The notes beneath the pieces are model-generated. The model had not been told where the DNA came from. It did not search any database and saw nothing but the letters and a program-made list of their open reading frames with translations. The position numbers were made by a program, and so were the translations under genes. Of a DNA stretch of 64,000 nucleotides, positions 27,834 to 36,208 are shown in pieces. The number at the start of each line of letters is the position of its first letter. Position 1 is the first letter of the stretch. Origin of the DNA: Kitasatospora herbaricolor (lineage in GTDB: Bacteria > Actinomycetota > Actinomycetes > Streptomycetales > Streptomycetaceae); NCBI RefSeq assembly GCF_030813695.1, contig NZ_JAUSVA010000002.1, forward strand, positions 1,736,001 through 1,800,000, written 5' to 3'.

Positions 27834-29078
27834 ATGGCCCAGACCGAGACCACGCAACCCTCCCCGAGCGCGGCCCCCGAGCCCGCCCCCGGCAAGAGCG
27901 GCGGCGGCGTCGGCGCCCTGCTGGCCCGCGCGCTGCACGGCAACATCCGGCAGTACGGCATGCTGCTGGCGCTGGCGCTGATCGTCGTGCTGTTCCAGAT
28001 CTGGACCGACGGCACGCTGCTGATGCCGCTGAACGTCACCAACCTGATCCAGCAGAACAGCTACATCCTGATCCTCGCCATCGGCATGATGATCGTCATC
28101 ATCTCCGGGCACATCGACCTCTCGGTCGGCTCGCTGGCCGCCTTCGTCGGCGCGGCGGCGGCCGTGATGATGGTCCGGCACGACGTGCCGTGGCCGCTCG
28201 CGCTGGTCGCCGCGCTGCTGATCGGCGCCGCCGCCGGGGCCTGGCAGGGCTTCTGGATCGCGTACGTCGGCATCCCGTCCTTCATCGTGACGCTGGCCGG
28301 CATGCTGCTGTTCCGCGGCGGCACCCAGATCCTGCTCCAGGGCCAGTCGGTGGCGCCCTTCCCCAAGGGCTTCCAGAAGATCAGCAGCGGGTTCCTGCCG
28401 GAGGTGGGCCCGCACACCAACTACCACAACCTGACCCTGCTGCTGGGGCTCGGCGTGCTGGTGGTGGCCGTCCTCCAGGAGGTCCGCGGCCGCCGGCAGG
28501 CCGCCGGGTACGGGATCGAGCTGCTCCCGACCGGCTTCTTCCTGGCCAAGCTCGGGGCGATCGCCGCCGCGGTGCTGGTGTTCACCCTGCTGCTGGCGAG
28601 CTACCACGGGTTCCCGGTCGTGCTGCTGATCCTGGGGGCACTGCTGGTCGGCTTCGGCTACCTCATGCGCAACTCCATCCTCGGCCGCCACACCTACGCG
28701 ATCGGCGGCAACGAACCGGCGGCGAAGCTCTCCGGTGTCAAGAGCAAGCGGGTCGTGTTCCTCGCGTTCGTCAACATGGGCGTACTGGCCGCCCTCGCCG
28801 GGATGGTCTTCGCGGCGCGCCTCAACGCCGGGACCCCGCAGGCCGGTATCAACTTCGAGTTGGAGGCGATCGCCGCCGCGTTCATCGGCGGCGCCTCGGC
28901 CAGCGGCGGCGTCGGCACCGTGCTGGGCGCCGTGATCGGCGGCCTGGTGCTCGGCGTGCTCAACAACGGCATGTCGCTGGTCGGGGTCGGCACCGACTAC
29001 CAGCAGGTCATCAAGGGCCTGGTGCTGCTGGCGGCGGTCGGCTTCGACGTCTACAACAAGCGCAAGGCCGGGTCCTGA
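27834..29078 (+). CDS. mmsB: Multiple monosaccharide ABC transporter permease
   Basis: A 414-aa CUT2 permease with about ten hydrophobic segments starting near residue 45. Family motifs are SGHIDLSVGSLAAFVGAAAA, GIPSFIVTLAGMLLFRG, and YAIGGNEPAAKLSGV (contact loop to the ATPase). The C-terminal half ends LGVLNNGMSLVGVGTDYQQV. It is third in the chvE-mmsA-mmsB operon. Confidence 0.96.
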   Translation: MAQTETTQPSPSAAPEPAPGKSGGGVGALLARALHGNIRQYGMLLALALIVVLFQIWTDGTLLMPLNVTNLIQQNSYILILAIGMMIVIISGHIDLSVGSLAAFVGAAAAVMMVRHDVPWPLALVAALLIGAAAGAWQGFWIAYVGIPSFIVTLAGMLLFRGGTQILLQGQSVAPFPKGFQKISSGFLPEVGPHTNYHNLTLLLGLGVLVVAVLQEVRGRRQAAGYGIELLPTGFFLAKLGAIAAAVLVFTLLLASYHGFPVVLLILGALLVGFGYLMRNSILGRHTYAIGGNEPAAKLSGVKSKRVVFLAFVNMGVLAALAGMVFAARLNAGTPQAGINFELEAIAAAFIGGASASGGVGTVLGAVIGGLVLGVLNNGMSLVGVGTDYQQVIKGLVLLAAVGFDVYNKRKAGS

Positions 29079-29098
29079 CCCACCGTCGGTCCCACCAC

Positions 29099-29130
29099 CC
29101 GCCGGACCGCCCGCCGCGGCGGTCCGGCGG
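29099..29130 (+). terminator. Terminator of the chvE-mmsA-mmsB operon
   Basis: Perfect 13-bp G/C stem (29099-29111 and 29118-29130) with a 6-nt loop, 20 bp after the mmsB stop. Confidence 0.65.
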
Positions 29131-29234
29131 TGCCCCGTCCGGTCCCGGTCCGCCGTGGGCCGGGCGGAGCCGGTCCGCGCGACGCCCGCCCGGGCCCCCG
29201 GACGGCGCACCTCCCCCACCCAGGAGTGCCGCGC

Positions 29235-31334
29235 ATGACCCCCTGGCTCACCCGGACCGTCGTCAGGGCCCTGGCGCTCGGCCTCGCCCTCGCCGGCCCC
29301 GTCGCCCTCGCCGGCCCAGTCGCACTCGGCGCGCCGACGGCCGGCCCCGCCCCGCGGCCCGTCGCCCTCGAAGTCCGGCCGCCCGCCCCGCAGGACGGCA
29401 CCGCCGGCACCGGCCGGGCCGCCGCGCCGCCCCCGATGGGCTGGGCCAGCTGGAACAGCTTCGCCAGCAGCATCGACCTCGCCACCGTCAAGGCGCAGGT
29501 CGACGCCTTCGTCGCGGCCGGACTGCCCGGGGCCGGCTACCGGTACGTCAACCTGGACGACGGCTGGTGGCAGGGCGCCCGCGACGCCGACGGCGAGATG
29601 ACCGTCGACCCCGTCCGCTGGCCCGGCGGGATGGCCGCCGTCGCCGACTACATCCACGGCAAGGGGCTCAAGGCCGGCATCTACACCGACGCCGGCCGCG
29701 ACGGCTGCGGCTACTACTACCCCACCACCCGTCCCGCCGCCCCCGGCACCGGCATGGAGGGCCACGAGCTCCAGGACGCCCTGCGGTTCCAGCGCTGGGG
29801 CTTCGACTTCCTCAAGGTCGACTGGTGCGGCGGCGACGCCGAGCACCTCGACCCGGAGCGCACCTACCGCGGCATCGCCGCCGCCCTCGCCCAGGCCACC
29901 GCCGCCACCGGGCACCCGCTGCTGCTCTCGGTCTGCGAATGGGGCGTCGGCCGGCCGTGGAACTGGGCCGCCGGCACCGCCGCGATGTGGCGCACCGGCT
30001 ACGACATCGTCCACTGGGGCGAACGGCCCTCGCCCGGGGCCGCGCTGGCGAACTTCGACCGGAGCCTGCACCCGGCCGCCCAGCACACCGGCTTCGTCAA
30101 CGACCCCGACATGCTGACCGCCGGCATGGACGGCCTCACCGACGCCCAGAACCGCACCCAGCTGAGCCTGTGGGCGATCGCCGGCGCGCCGCTGCTCGCC
30201 GGCAACGACCTGACCCGGATGACCGCAGCCACCCGGGCCACCCTCACCAACGCCGAGATGATCGCGATCGACCAGGACGCCCGCGGCCTGCAGGGCGTCA
30301 AGGTCGCCGAGGACACCGCCGGCCAGCAGGTCTACGCCAAGGTGCTGAGCGGCACCGGCCGGCGCGCCGTCCTGCTGCTGAACCGGACGGCCGCGGCGGC
30401 GCCGCTCACCGTCCGCTGGACCGACCTGGGCCTCACCGGCGGGGCCGCCGCCGTCCGCGAGGTCTGGGCCGCCGCCGACCGGGGCACTCCCGCCACCGGC
30501 TGGACGGCGAACGTCCCGGCCGGCGGCTCCGTCCTGCTGACCGTCGCCGGTACCGAGACGCCCGGCAGCAGCCACCAGGCCGAGGCCGGCACCGGCGCCG
30601 CCGCCGGCACCGCCTGTCCGAGCTGCTCCGGCGGGGCGGCGGCCGGGCCGCTCGGCGACGGCGCGGCACTCACCCTGACCGGCGTCGGGGCGGCCACCGC
30701 GGGCATCGCGCTCGCCGAGATCGCGTACGTCAACGGCGACCCGCTGGCACGCACCGCGACCCTGCGGGTGAACGGACAGGCCCCGACCGTCGTGGCGTTC
30801 CCGCCCACCGGCTCCTGGAGCACGCCGGGGACCGTCTCCGTGCTGCTCTCGCTCGCCAAGGGCGCGGCCAACACGCTCGGCTTCGACAGCCCGTCCGCCC
30901 CGGGCCCGGCCCTGGACGCCGTCCTGCTGCGGCCGCTCCCCGGCACCGCCGGCACCGCCCTGGTCGGGGCCGGCTCCGCCCGCTGCGCCGAACTGCCCGG
31001 CGACGCCGTCGCCGACGACACCCGGGCCGTACCGGCCGGCTGCACGGGCGGGCAGAACCAGACCTTCACCGCCGGCCCGCGCGGCGACCTGGTGGTCTAC
31101 GGCAACCGCTGCCTGGCGGCGCTCGACGACGGCCGCACGGACGGCACGCCGGTGGTCATCCACGACTGCACCGGCGCCCCCGGACGGACCTGGTCCCTCC
31201 GCCCGGACGGCACGATCCGCAACGGCCTCTCCGGCCTCTGCCTGAACGACCCCGGCCGCGGCGCCGACGAGGGCACCCCGCTGGACCTGCGGGGCTGCGA
31301 CGGGACGCCCGGCCAGAGGTGGGAGCTCCGCTAG
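29235..31334 (+). CDS. Secreted GH27 alpha-galactosidase with carbohydrate-binding and ricin-type domains
   Basis: A 699-aa secreted enzyme. A signal peptide covers about residues 1-40. The GH27 barrel starts at PPMGWASWNSF. The catalytic nucleophile is Asp in FLKVDWCGG and the acid/base is Asp in VNDPDML. A beta-sandwich follows, then a CBM6/35-like module (from about residue 450; IAYVNGDPLARTATLRVNG, PPTGSWSTPGTVSV), and a C-terminal ricin-type CBM13 (CLAALDDGRTDGTPVVIHDC, CLNDPGRGADEGTPLDLRGC). ATG 29235 has AGGAG 9 nt upstream. It releases galactose from alpha-galactosides outside the cell; the upstream monosaccharide importer could take it up. Confidence 0.94.
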   Translation: MTPWLTRTVVRALALGLALAGPVALAGPVALGAPTAGPAPRPVALEVRPPAPQDGTAGTGRAAAPPPMGWASWNSFASSIDLATVKAQVDAFVAAGLPGAGYRYVNLDDGWWQGARDADGEMTVDPVRWPGGMAAVADYIHGKGLKAGIYTDAGRDGCGYYYPTTRPAAPGTGMEGHELQDALRFQRWGFDFLKVDWCGGDAEHLDPERTYRGIAAALAQATAATGHPLLLSVCEWGVGRPWNWAAGTAAMWRTGYDIVHWGERPSPGAALANFDRSLHPAAQHTGFVNDPDMLTAGMDGLTDAQNRTQLSLWAIAGAPLLAGNDLTRMTAATRATLTNAEMIAIDQDARGLQGVKVAEDTAGQQVYAKVLSGTGRRAVLLLNRTAAAAPLTVRWTDLGLTGGAAAVREVWAAADRGTPATGWTANVPAGGSVLLTVAGTETPGSSHQAEAGTGAAAGTACPSCSGGAAAGPLGDGAALTLTGVGAATAGIALAEIAYVNGDPLARTATLRVNGQAPTVVAFPPTGSWSTPGTVSVLLSLAKGAANTLGFDSPSAPGPALDAVLLRPLPGTAGTALVGAGSARCAELPGDAVADDTRAVPAGCTGGQNQTFTAGPRGDLVVYGNRCLAALDDGRTDGTPVVIHDCTGAPGRTWSLRPDGTIRNGLSGLCLNDPGRGADEGTPLDLRGCDGTPGQRWELR

Positions 31335-31455
31335 CCCGACACCCGCACCGTCGGCGGGGTGGGCCGCCGGGGTGCCGTACCCCCGGGCCCGGGGCCGTGA
31401 CTCCCGGAGGCCCGGGAGGCTCCCGGGGCCGGGGCGGAACGGCCGCCCGCGGACG

Positions 31456-31524
31456 CCGGGCCGGGCCGGGCCGGGCCGGGCCGGGCCGGGCCGGGCCGGG
31501 CCGGGCCGGGCCGGGCCGGGCCGG
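31456..31524. repeat. CCGGG pentanucleotide repeat tract
   Basis: Thirteen perfect CCGGG units plus CCGG (69 bp), ending 15 bp before the likely -10 box of the next gene. Such a tract is prone to slippage; it lies outside any supported gene. Confidence 0.95.
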
Positions 31525-31538
31525 ATGATCTTCGCTGC

Positions 31539-31544
31539 TAGATT
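31539..31544 (+). promoter_or_regulatory. -10 box of the lipoprotein gene
   Basis: TAGATT, 34 nt before ATG 31579. The -35 position falls inside the CCGGG repeat tract, so no -35 consensus is present. Confidence 0.5.
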
Positions 31545-31578
31545 GGCGGATCGTCGACCGACGAACCGGGGGATCTCC

Positions 31579-32736
31579 ATGCTTCGCAGTGCCCGCAGAC
31601 ACCTGCTCCTGGCGGTCGCCGCCGCACTGACCCTCTCCGCCTGCGCCGGCAGCACGGTGTCCGGAACCCCCTCGGCGGCCCCGCCGCCCGCCACCCCGCA
31701 GGGCCCGGCGATCGCCGGGAAGGACCGGGTGGTCGTCGCCTGGTGCGAGCGGTTCGGCGCGCCCTCCCCGGTGTCGGCCGACGGCAAGGTGCACGTGATC
31801 ACCGTCGAGGCGCTGTCCATGCCGGACGGGGCCCGGATCGCCCGGCAGATGGTCACCCTGCCGGAGCGCGGCTCGGTCGACACCCTGTGCGGACAGCCGC
31901 GCAGCACCACGGCGGCCGCCGACCGGGCCCTGTTCAACGCGGACTTCACCCTGATCGCCGGCACCGCTCCCCGCCCCGGCGGCGACGGCCTCGGAGCGAC
32001 GGCCTTCACCGTGCCCGGCGGCACCCCGGTGGACGGCCCGAAGCCGGCTGCCGCCGGTAACGACAGCGCGCCGGCGTTCCAGCCCGGCACCTCGGTCCTC
32101 TGGTACGCCACCGGCGACCGGCAGGTGACCAGCCGTGACCTGGGCACGCCGGGAGCGGCCCCGACCCCGCACGGAGCGGCACCGGGGGTCGACTTCGTCC
32201 TGGCCGGCGACCGGCCCTGGCTGCGGCGGCCGTTGGAGAGCAAGACCGACCAGGTCGCGGTGTCCCCCGACGGGGCGGTTGCGGTCGGCACGGGCCCTTC
32301 GCTCTGGCACCGGACCGACCCGGCCTCCTCGTACGCGGCCGAGTACGTCGAGCCGGTGCTGATCGGCCGCGCCGCCAACGGCCGCGCGGCCCTGCCGGGT
32401 TCGGAGCATGCCCCGTACTGCAGCCCGATCGGGTGGACCAGTGACGTCACCCTGTTCTGCGGCGACGACCTCTACCTGCTCACCTTCAGCGCCGACCGCG
32501 GGAGGCTCGAAGCCGCGACGGCGCTCCTGCCGCCCGCACACTTCCACCGGGTCGACAGCGCCGCACTCGCCCCCGACGGCCGTTCGCTGGCCTACCTCGC
32601 CAGCGAGGACGAGCACACCGTCCTCTACCGGCTCGACCTCGCCCCGGGCGCCGTGCCGAGCGTGGTGGGGTCGATCGGCATGCCCCCCGAGGGAGTGGTG
32701 AACCCCCTCACCCCGCGCCTGATCGCCTGGCTGTGA
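31579..32736 (+). CDS. Lipoprotein, probable beta-propeller
   Basis: A 385-aa protein. The signal MLRSARRHLLLAVAAALTLS precedes lipobox Cys (SAC). The mature part has propeller-like repeats (VAVSPDGAVAVGTGPSLWHR, AALAPDGRSLAYLASEDEHT, LYRLDLAPG), resembling TolB/WD40-type blades, and several Cys pairs. ATG 31579 has GGGGGA 5 nt upstream. No family function can be named. Its stop overlaps the start of the next small gene (GTGA). Confidence 0.8.
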   Translation: MLRSARRHLLLAVAAALTLSACAGSTVSGTPSAAPPPATPQGPAIAGKDRVVVAWCERFGAPSPVSADGKVHVITVEALSMPDGARIARQMVTLPERGSVDTLCGQPRSTTAAADRALFNADFTLIAGTAPRPGGDGLGATAFTVPGGTPVDGPKPAAAGNDSAPAFQPGTSVLWYATGDRQVTSRDLGTPGAAPTPHGAAPGVDFVLAGDRPWLRRPLESKTDQVAVSPDGAVAVGTGPSLWHRTDPASSYAAEYVEPVLIGRAANGRAALPGSEHAPYCSPIGWTSDVTLFCGDDLYLLTFSADRGRLEAATALLPPAHFHRVDSAALAPDGRSLAYLASEDEHTVLYRLDLAPGAVPSVVGSIGMPPEGVVNPLTPRLIAWL

Positions 32737-33040
32737 CCGCCGCTCACGGCGGCGACCGTCCGGCGGCGGGCGGCGCCGGTCCGCCGTCCCGCTGGGCCGA
32801 CCACTTCCACGAGGTCCACGCCCGGCCGTTGCCCGTGAAGTGGGGCGTGGAGTACCTGGCGGGCGGGGCCTGCGCCGGGCGCTGCCCCCGCTGGAGCGGG
32901 GCGAGGACGTCCTGATGAACGTCGTCGCCTGCTGGCGGGACGCGACGCCCGGGGACGAGCAGGACGCCAGCACCTGGTTCGGCGCCATGGCGGGCCCCGA
33001 CCGCGTCCTCGAGCACGTGGCGGCCGCCGCCCGGGGGTGA
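32733..33040 (+). pseudogene. Small unknown gene split by a frameshift
   Basis: Starting at GTG 32733 (overlapping the lipoprotein stop) one frame encodes RWADHFHEVHARPLPVKWGV and ends early at 32915. A second frame continues the coding character (PLERGEDVLMNVVACWRDAT, then DASTWFGAMAGPDRVLEHVA) to a stop at 33040. A single missing base near 32865-32885, a run of G and C, would join them into a protein of about 100 aa. This may be a sequencing error, a true frameshift or a -1 recoding site. I recognise no family. Confidence 0.55.
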
Positions 33041-33082
33041 CCGCCCCGGGCCCCCACGACCGCCGGTGTCAGTGGCAGGCCG

Positions 33083-33088
33083 TACGCT
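33083..33088 (+). promoter_or_regulatory. -10 box of a possible leaderless promoter (DUF2797 gene)
   Basis: TACGCT with 8 nt to GTG 33097 and no Shine-Dalgarno sequence. Confidence 0.4.
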
Positions 33089-33096
33089 CACCGACC

Positions 33097-34023
33097 GTGA
33101 CCACTTCCACCCCGCCACCGCCCGCCCCCGGCTGGACGGCCACCGGCCTGCGCTGGCAGGACGGCCGCCCGGTGCTCACCGCCCGGAGCGGCGGCCGGGA
33201 GCACGCCCGGGCCGTCGCGAGCGGCACACGCGTGGGCTGGCTGATGGGCGGCCCGCGCCGCTGCACCGGGGTCCGGACCTCGAGCGGGCACCATCCGTGC
33301 CCGTTCACGGCCGTCGTCGAGGCCGCCGGCAAGGCCGTCCAGTGCCAGTCCTGCCAGGACGCCGACCCCGGGCTCGCCCTCGCCAGGGACCAGATCCTGG
33401 ACAACGGGCGTACCTACCGGCTCTACCTCGCCTGGTTCGGGCCTGGGGTGGTGAAGGTCGGCATCACCGCCGAACAGCGCGGCACCACCCGGCTCCTGGA
33501 GCAGGCCGCCCTCGGCTGGACCTTCGTCGGACGCGGCCCGCTGCCCGGCGTCCGACGGGCCGAACTCACCGTCGCCCAGGCCGGGCTCGCCCGCGAGCGG
33601 CTCACCACCCGCACCAAGTCGGCCTGCTGGTGGGAGGTGCCGGACGCCGCGACGCGCCGCCGCGAACTCGCCGAGCTGCGGACGTCGGTGCTGCGCCTGC
33701 TGGCGGGCCACGCGATCGAACTGCTGACGGACGAGCCGCTCGCCGACCATGTGGAGCTGTTCGGGCTGGCCGCCGGCGCACCGCCGCTCTACCTCGAGGT
33801 CACCGCACTCGACCACGGCGCCACCCTGACCGGGACGCTCCGCCCGCCGATCGGCCGGCACCTCTTCCTCGACACCGGGCCGCAGGATCCGCCGTTGCTG
33901 CTGGACACCCGCCTGCTCACCGGCTGGACGCTCGCCCCCGCCGGCCCCACCTCGTGCACGGGGCTGGCGACGGGCGTGCGGCGTCGTCCGGAGGACAAGG
34001 GCGCGCAGGAGTCGCTGTTCTGA
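33097..34023 (+). CDS. DUF2797 protein with GIY-YIG-like fold
   Basis: A 308-aa DUF2797 protein. A Cys/His cluster (RRCTG, HHPCPF, VQCQSCQDAD) probably binds zinc. Next comes YRLYLAWFGPGVVKVGITAE with RLLEQAALGWTFVGRGPL, the part related to GIY-YIG nucleases. Family function is not established. GTG 33097 is preferred over the frame start at 33037 because of the -10 box at 33083 and the family start. Confidence 0.85.
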   Translation: MTTSTPPPPAPGWTATGLRWQDGRPVLTARSGGREHARAVASGTRVGWLMGGPRRCTGVRTSSGHHPCPFTAVVEAAGKAVQCQSCQDADPGLALARDQILDNGRTYRLYLAWFGPGVVKVGITAEQRGTTRLLEQAALGWTFVGRGPLPGVRRAELTVAQAGLARERLTTRTKSACWWEVPDAATRRRELAELRTSVLRLLAGHAIELLTDEPLADHVELFGLAAGAPPLYLEVTALDHGATLTGTLRPPIGRHLFLDTGPQDPPLLLDTRLLTGWTLAPAGPTSCTGLATGVRRRPEDKGAQESLF

Positions 34024-34074
34024 CCCGCCTCCCGAGACGGCCGGCGGGCGCGGGCGGGCTCCCCGCGGGGCGCG

Positions 34075-34296
34075 TCATCCCCCCGCGGCGTCCTCGGCCT
34101 CCCAGCGCAGCAGGTCGCCGGGCTGGCACTTGAGCACCTCGCAGAGCGCGGCCAGCGTCGCGAAGCGCACCGCCTTGGCCCGGCCGTTCTTGAGTACCGC
34201 CAGGTTGGCGGGAGTGATCCCCACCCGCTCGGCGAGCTCACCGACGGACATCTTGCGCCGGGCCAGCATCACGTCGATGTCGACGGTGATCGGCAT
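34075..34296 (-). CDS. Small XRE-family DNA-binding protein
   Basis: A 73-aa helix-turn-helix protein of the Cro/CI type (HTH_26 group): MLARRKMSVGELAERVGITP, then NLAVLKNGRAKAVRFATLAA and CEVLKCQPGDLL. Its ATG overlaps the stop of the DUF2975 gene by one base (TGATG), so both are co-translated. XRE/DUF2975 pairs are common and the regulator probably controls its own operon. Confidence 0.93.
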   Translation of the reverse strand: MPITVDIDVMLARRKMSVGELAERVGITPANLAVLKNGRAKAVRFATLAALCEVLKCQPGDLLRWEAEDAAGG

Positions 34297-34781
34297 CAGA
34301 TCACCTCGTCCAACTCGGCCTGCATCCGGGCCGCTTCGACGTCCAGCGCGACGGCCTGGGTGAGCAGCATCCGCAGCACGAGCACCACGAGGGCGACCCC
34401 GAGGATGGCCACGCCGATCCCGGCCATGATCACGGTGACGCCCGGGTCCTCCCGCTGGCCGGGCGCGTTGACGGCGGTGACCGTGAACCACACGAGGGCG
34501 GCCGCCACGATCGAGCCGATCACACCGTCCACGTAGCGGAAGGCGGCGTGCGAGAACACCGTCCCGCGTCGCACCATCGCCACCAGTTTCCAGACGCAGA
34601 CCACGGCGACCTGGACCGACACCAGCCCCAGGATCGTGATCAGGCGCAGCGCGGTGAGCGGGAGCGTGCCGTCCTCGGGGTCGGTGGCCAACGCCCAACC
34701 CAGCCCCACCTGAACGAGCACGGTGCCGACGAGCACCAGCATGAGAATGGCGCGCAGCGCGCGCACCGTCAGCTTTCCCAT
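34296..34781 (-). CDS. DUF2975 membrane protein
   Basis: A 161-aa membrane protein with four hydrophobic segments (AILMLVLVGTVLVQVGLGWA, LITILGLVSVQVAVVCVW, GVIGSIVAAALVWFTVTAV, IAILGVALVVLVLRML). ATG 34781 has GGAGGG 8 nt upstream; ATG 34796 is a weaker alternative. It forms a two-gene unit with the XRE regulator. Function unknown. Confidence 0.88.
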   Translation of the reverse strand: MGKLTVRALRAILMLVLVGTVLVQVGLGWALATDPEDGTLPLTALRLITILGLVSVQVAVVCVWKLVAMVRRGTVFSHAAFRYVDGVIGSIVAAALVWFTVTAVNAPGQREDPGVTVIMAGIGVAILGVALVVLVLRMLLTQAVALDVEAARMQAELDEVI

Positions 34782-34948
34782 GAACCATCCCTCCATCGAG
34801 TTGCGATGGGAATCTATCGATTTTCGATAGGTGGCGCAAGCGTTGAATCAGCGTGGAACAGGGGGGTGGGCTGGGGCTTCGCACTGCGGAGGGAGCAGCC
34901 GAGCGAACGCCCCGATCACGCCGACGCCGGCACTGCTCCAGCACGCAC

Positions 34949-34989
34949 GCCGGAGGTCCCCCGCTGCCGCGCAGCGGGGGACCTCCGGC
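34949..34989 (-). terminator. Very strong terminator of the lacI gene
   Basis: Perfect 18-bp stem (34949-34966 and 34972-34989) with loop ccgcg, 11 nt after the lacI stop on the minus strand. Confidence 0.85.
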
Positions 34990-34999
34990 CGGGCCCGCC

Positions 35000-36034
35000 C
35001 TAGCGCTGCGCGGCGGGCCCGGTGCTGCGGCGGAGCACCATCTCCGGGGAGACCAGGGCATGGCTCGGGCTCGCGCCACCGGCGCCGCCCAGTTCGGCGA
35101 CCAGCAGCTCCAGGGCGCGCCGGCCCAGTTCGCCGAAGCCCTGGCGGACGGTGGTGAGCGGCGGGGTGAAGTAGGCGGCCTCGGGGATGTCGTCGAACCC
35201 GACCACGCTGACGTCCTCGGGGATGGCCCGGCCGGACTCGTGCAGGGCGCGCAGCAGGCCGAGGGCCATGTGGTCGTTGGCGCAGAACACCGCGCTGACC
35301 TGCGGGTCCTCCGCGATCCGGAGGCCGGCCTCGTAGCCGGAGCGGGAGCTCCAGTCGCCGGTCAGCACGGCCGGCACCCGGGCACCCGCCGCCTCCAGCG
35401 CCTTGCGCCAGCCGTCCTGCCGGGTGGTGGTCTCCAGCCAGCCCGCCGGGCCGGCGATGTGGTGCACGGTGGCGTGCCCGAGGTCGAGCAGGTGGCGGGT
35501 GGCGGCGAGCGCGCCCGCCTCGTTGTCCACCGCGACCATCGGCACCCGGGAGCGGCTGCCCGAACCGATCGCGACCACCGGCACCGTGGTGGTCAGCTTG
35601 GCGACCGCGCTGACCGCCGAGATCTGCGGGGCGAGGACGACGACCCCCTCGACGCCCTGGTCGCGCAGCCGGTCCACCGCCTCCTGCACGGAGCGGCTGT
35701 CGAGCGAGCGGAGGCTGGCGACGCTCACGAAGTAGCCGGCGCTGCGGGCGGCCTGCTCGATGCTGTCGAGCATCGAGGCGGGCCCGTACAGGGCGCTGCC
35801 GAAGCTGACCACACCGAGGGTCTGCGAACGCCGGGTGACCAGCGCCCGGGCCGCCGAGTTGGGGCGGTAGTCGAGTTCGCGGATCGCGGCCAGCACCCGG
35901 TCCCGGGTGTCGGGCCGGACGTGCGGCGCACCGTTCAGGACCCGGGAGACCGTCTGGTGGGACACTCCCGCGACCCGGGCCACGTCCGCCATCACGGGCT
36001 GGCGCGGCTCGGGCTCGGTGCTTCCTGCTGCCAC
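35000..36034 (-). CDS. LacI family transcriptional regulator
   Basis: A 344-aa regulator. The DNA-binding head is MADVARVAGVSHQTVSRVLN with hinge helix YRPNSAARALVTRRS. The periplasmic-binding-like effector core has LGVVSFGSALYGPASML, AVFCANDHMALGLLRAL and VSVVGFDDIPEAAYFTPPLT. Its upstream region (36087-36109) contains the half-sites GAGCGT and ACACTC that also form operator O2 in front of chvE, so it is the best local candidate to regulate itself and that transporter. The inducer is unknown. Confidence 0.93.
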   Translation of the reverse strand: MAAGSTEPEPRQPVMADVARVAGVSHQTVSRVLNGAPHVRPDTRDRVLAAIRELDYRPNSAARALVTRRSQTLGVVSFGSALYGPASMLDSIEQAARSAGYFVSVASLRSLDSRSVQEAVDRLRDQGVEGVVVLAPQISAVSAVAKLTTTVPVVAIGSGSRSRVPMVAVDNEAGALAATRHLLDLGHATVHHIAGPAGWLETTTRQDGWRKALEAAGARVPAVLTGDWSSRSGYEAGLRIAEDPQVSAVFCANDHMALGLLRALHESGRAIPEDVSVVGFDDIPEAAYFTPPLTTVRQGFGELGRRALELLVAELGGAGGASPSHALVSPEMVLRRSTGPAAQR

Positions 36035-36086
36035 TCGTGGCCCCCTCGTCGGTTCGGCACCACGACTCTCTCATGAGTGCGAACGG

Positions 36087-36109
36087 GAGTGTATTGGTTC
36101 ACGCTCACA
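36087..36109. promoter_or_regulatory. Candidate autoregulatory LacI site
   Basis: On the minus strand TGTGAGCGT, 8 nt, then ACACTC. TGTGAGCGT and ACACTC are both present in operator O2 (24845-24862 region), but with a 2-bp spacing between GAGCGT and ACACTC there. Confidence 0.45.
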
Positions 36110-36153
36110 ACGGCCGGCCCCGGTGCCGGGCGGCCACCGGGCGGTGCGCGCAG

Positions 36154-36195
36154 GTGCCGGCGGCTCGGGTGCCGGTGCCGGCGGCTCGGGTGCCG
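36154..36195. repeat. Perfect 21-bp tandem duplication
   Basis: Two identical 21-bp units (36154-36174 and 36175-36195) directly downstream of the HD-hydrolase stop. Role unknown; the repeat can form part of a G/C hairpin with the following GGCACC. Confidence 0.8.
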
Positions 36196-36208
36196 GGCAC
36201 CCGCCCGC

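Noticed and set aside
31456..31524. Possible CRISPR array
   Set aside because: It is a pure pentanucleotide repeat without spacers; no cas genes are present.
27555..32450. A very long open frame (over 1600 codons) on the minus strand across the transporter and alpha-galactosidase genes
   Set aside because: It is the antisense shadow of well-recognised plus-strand genes, a usual artefact of high-G/C codon bias; its composition matches no family.
34949..34989. Mobile repeat or attachment site
   Set aside because: The position right after the lacI stop and the perfect hairpin fit a terminator; no second copy is seen in the window.
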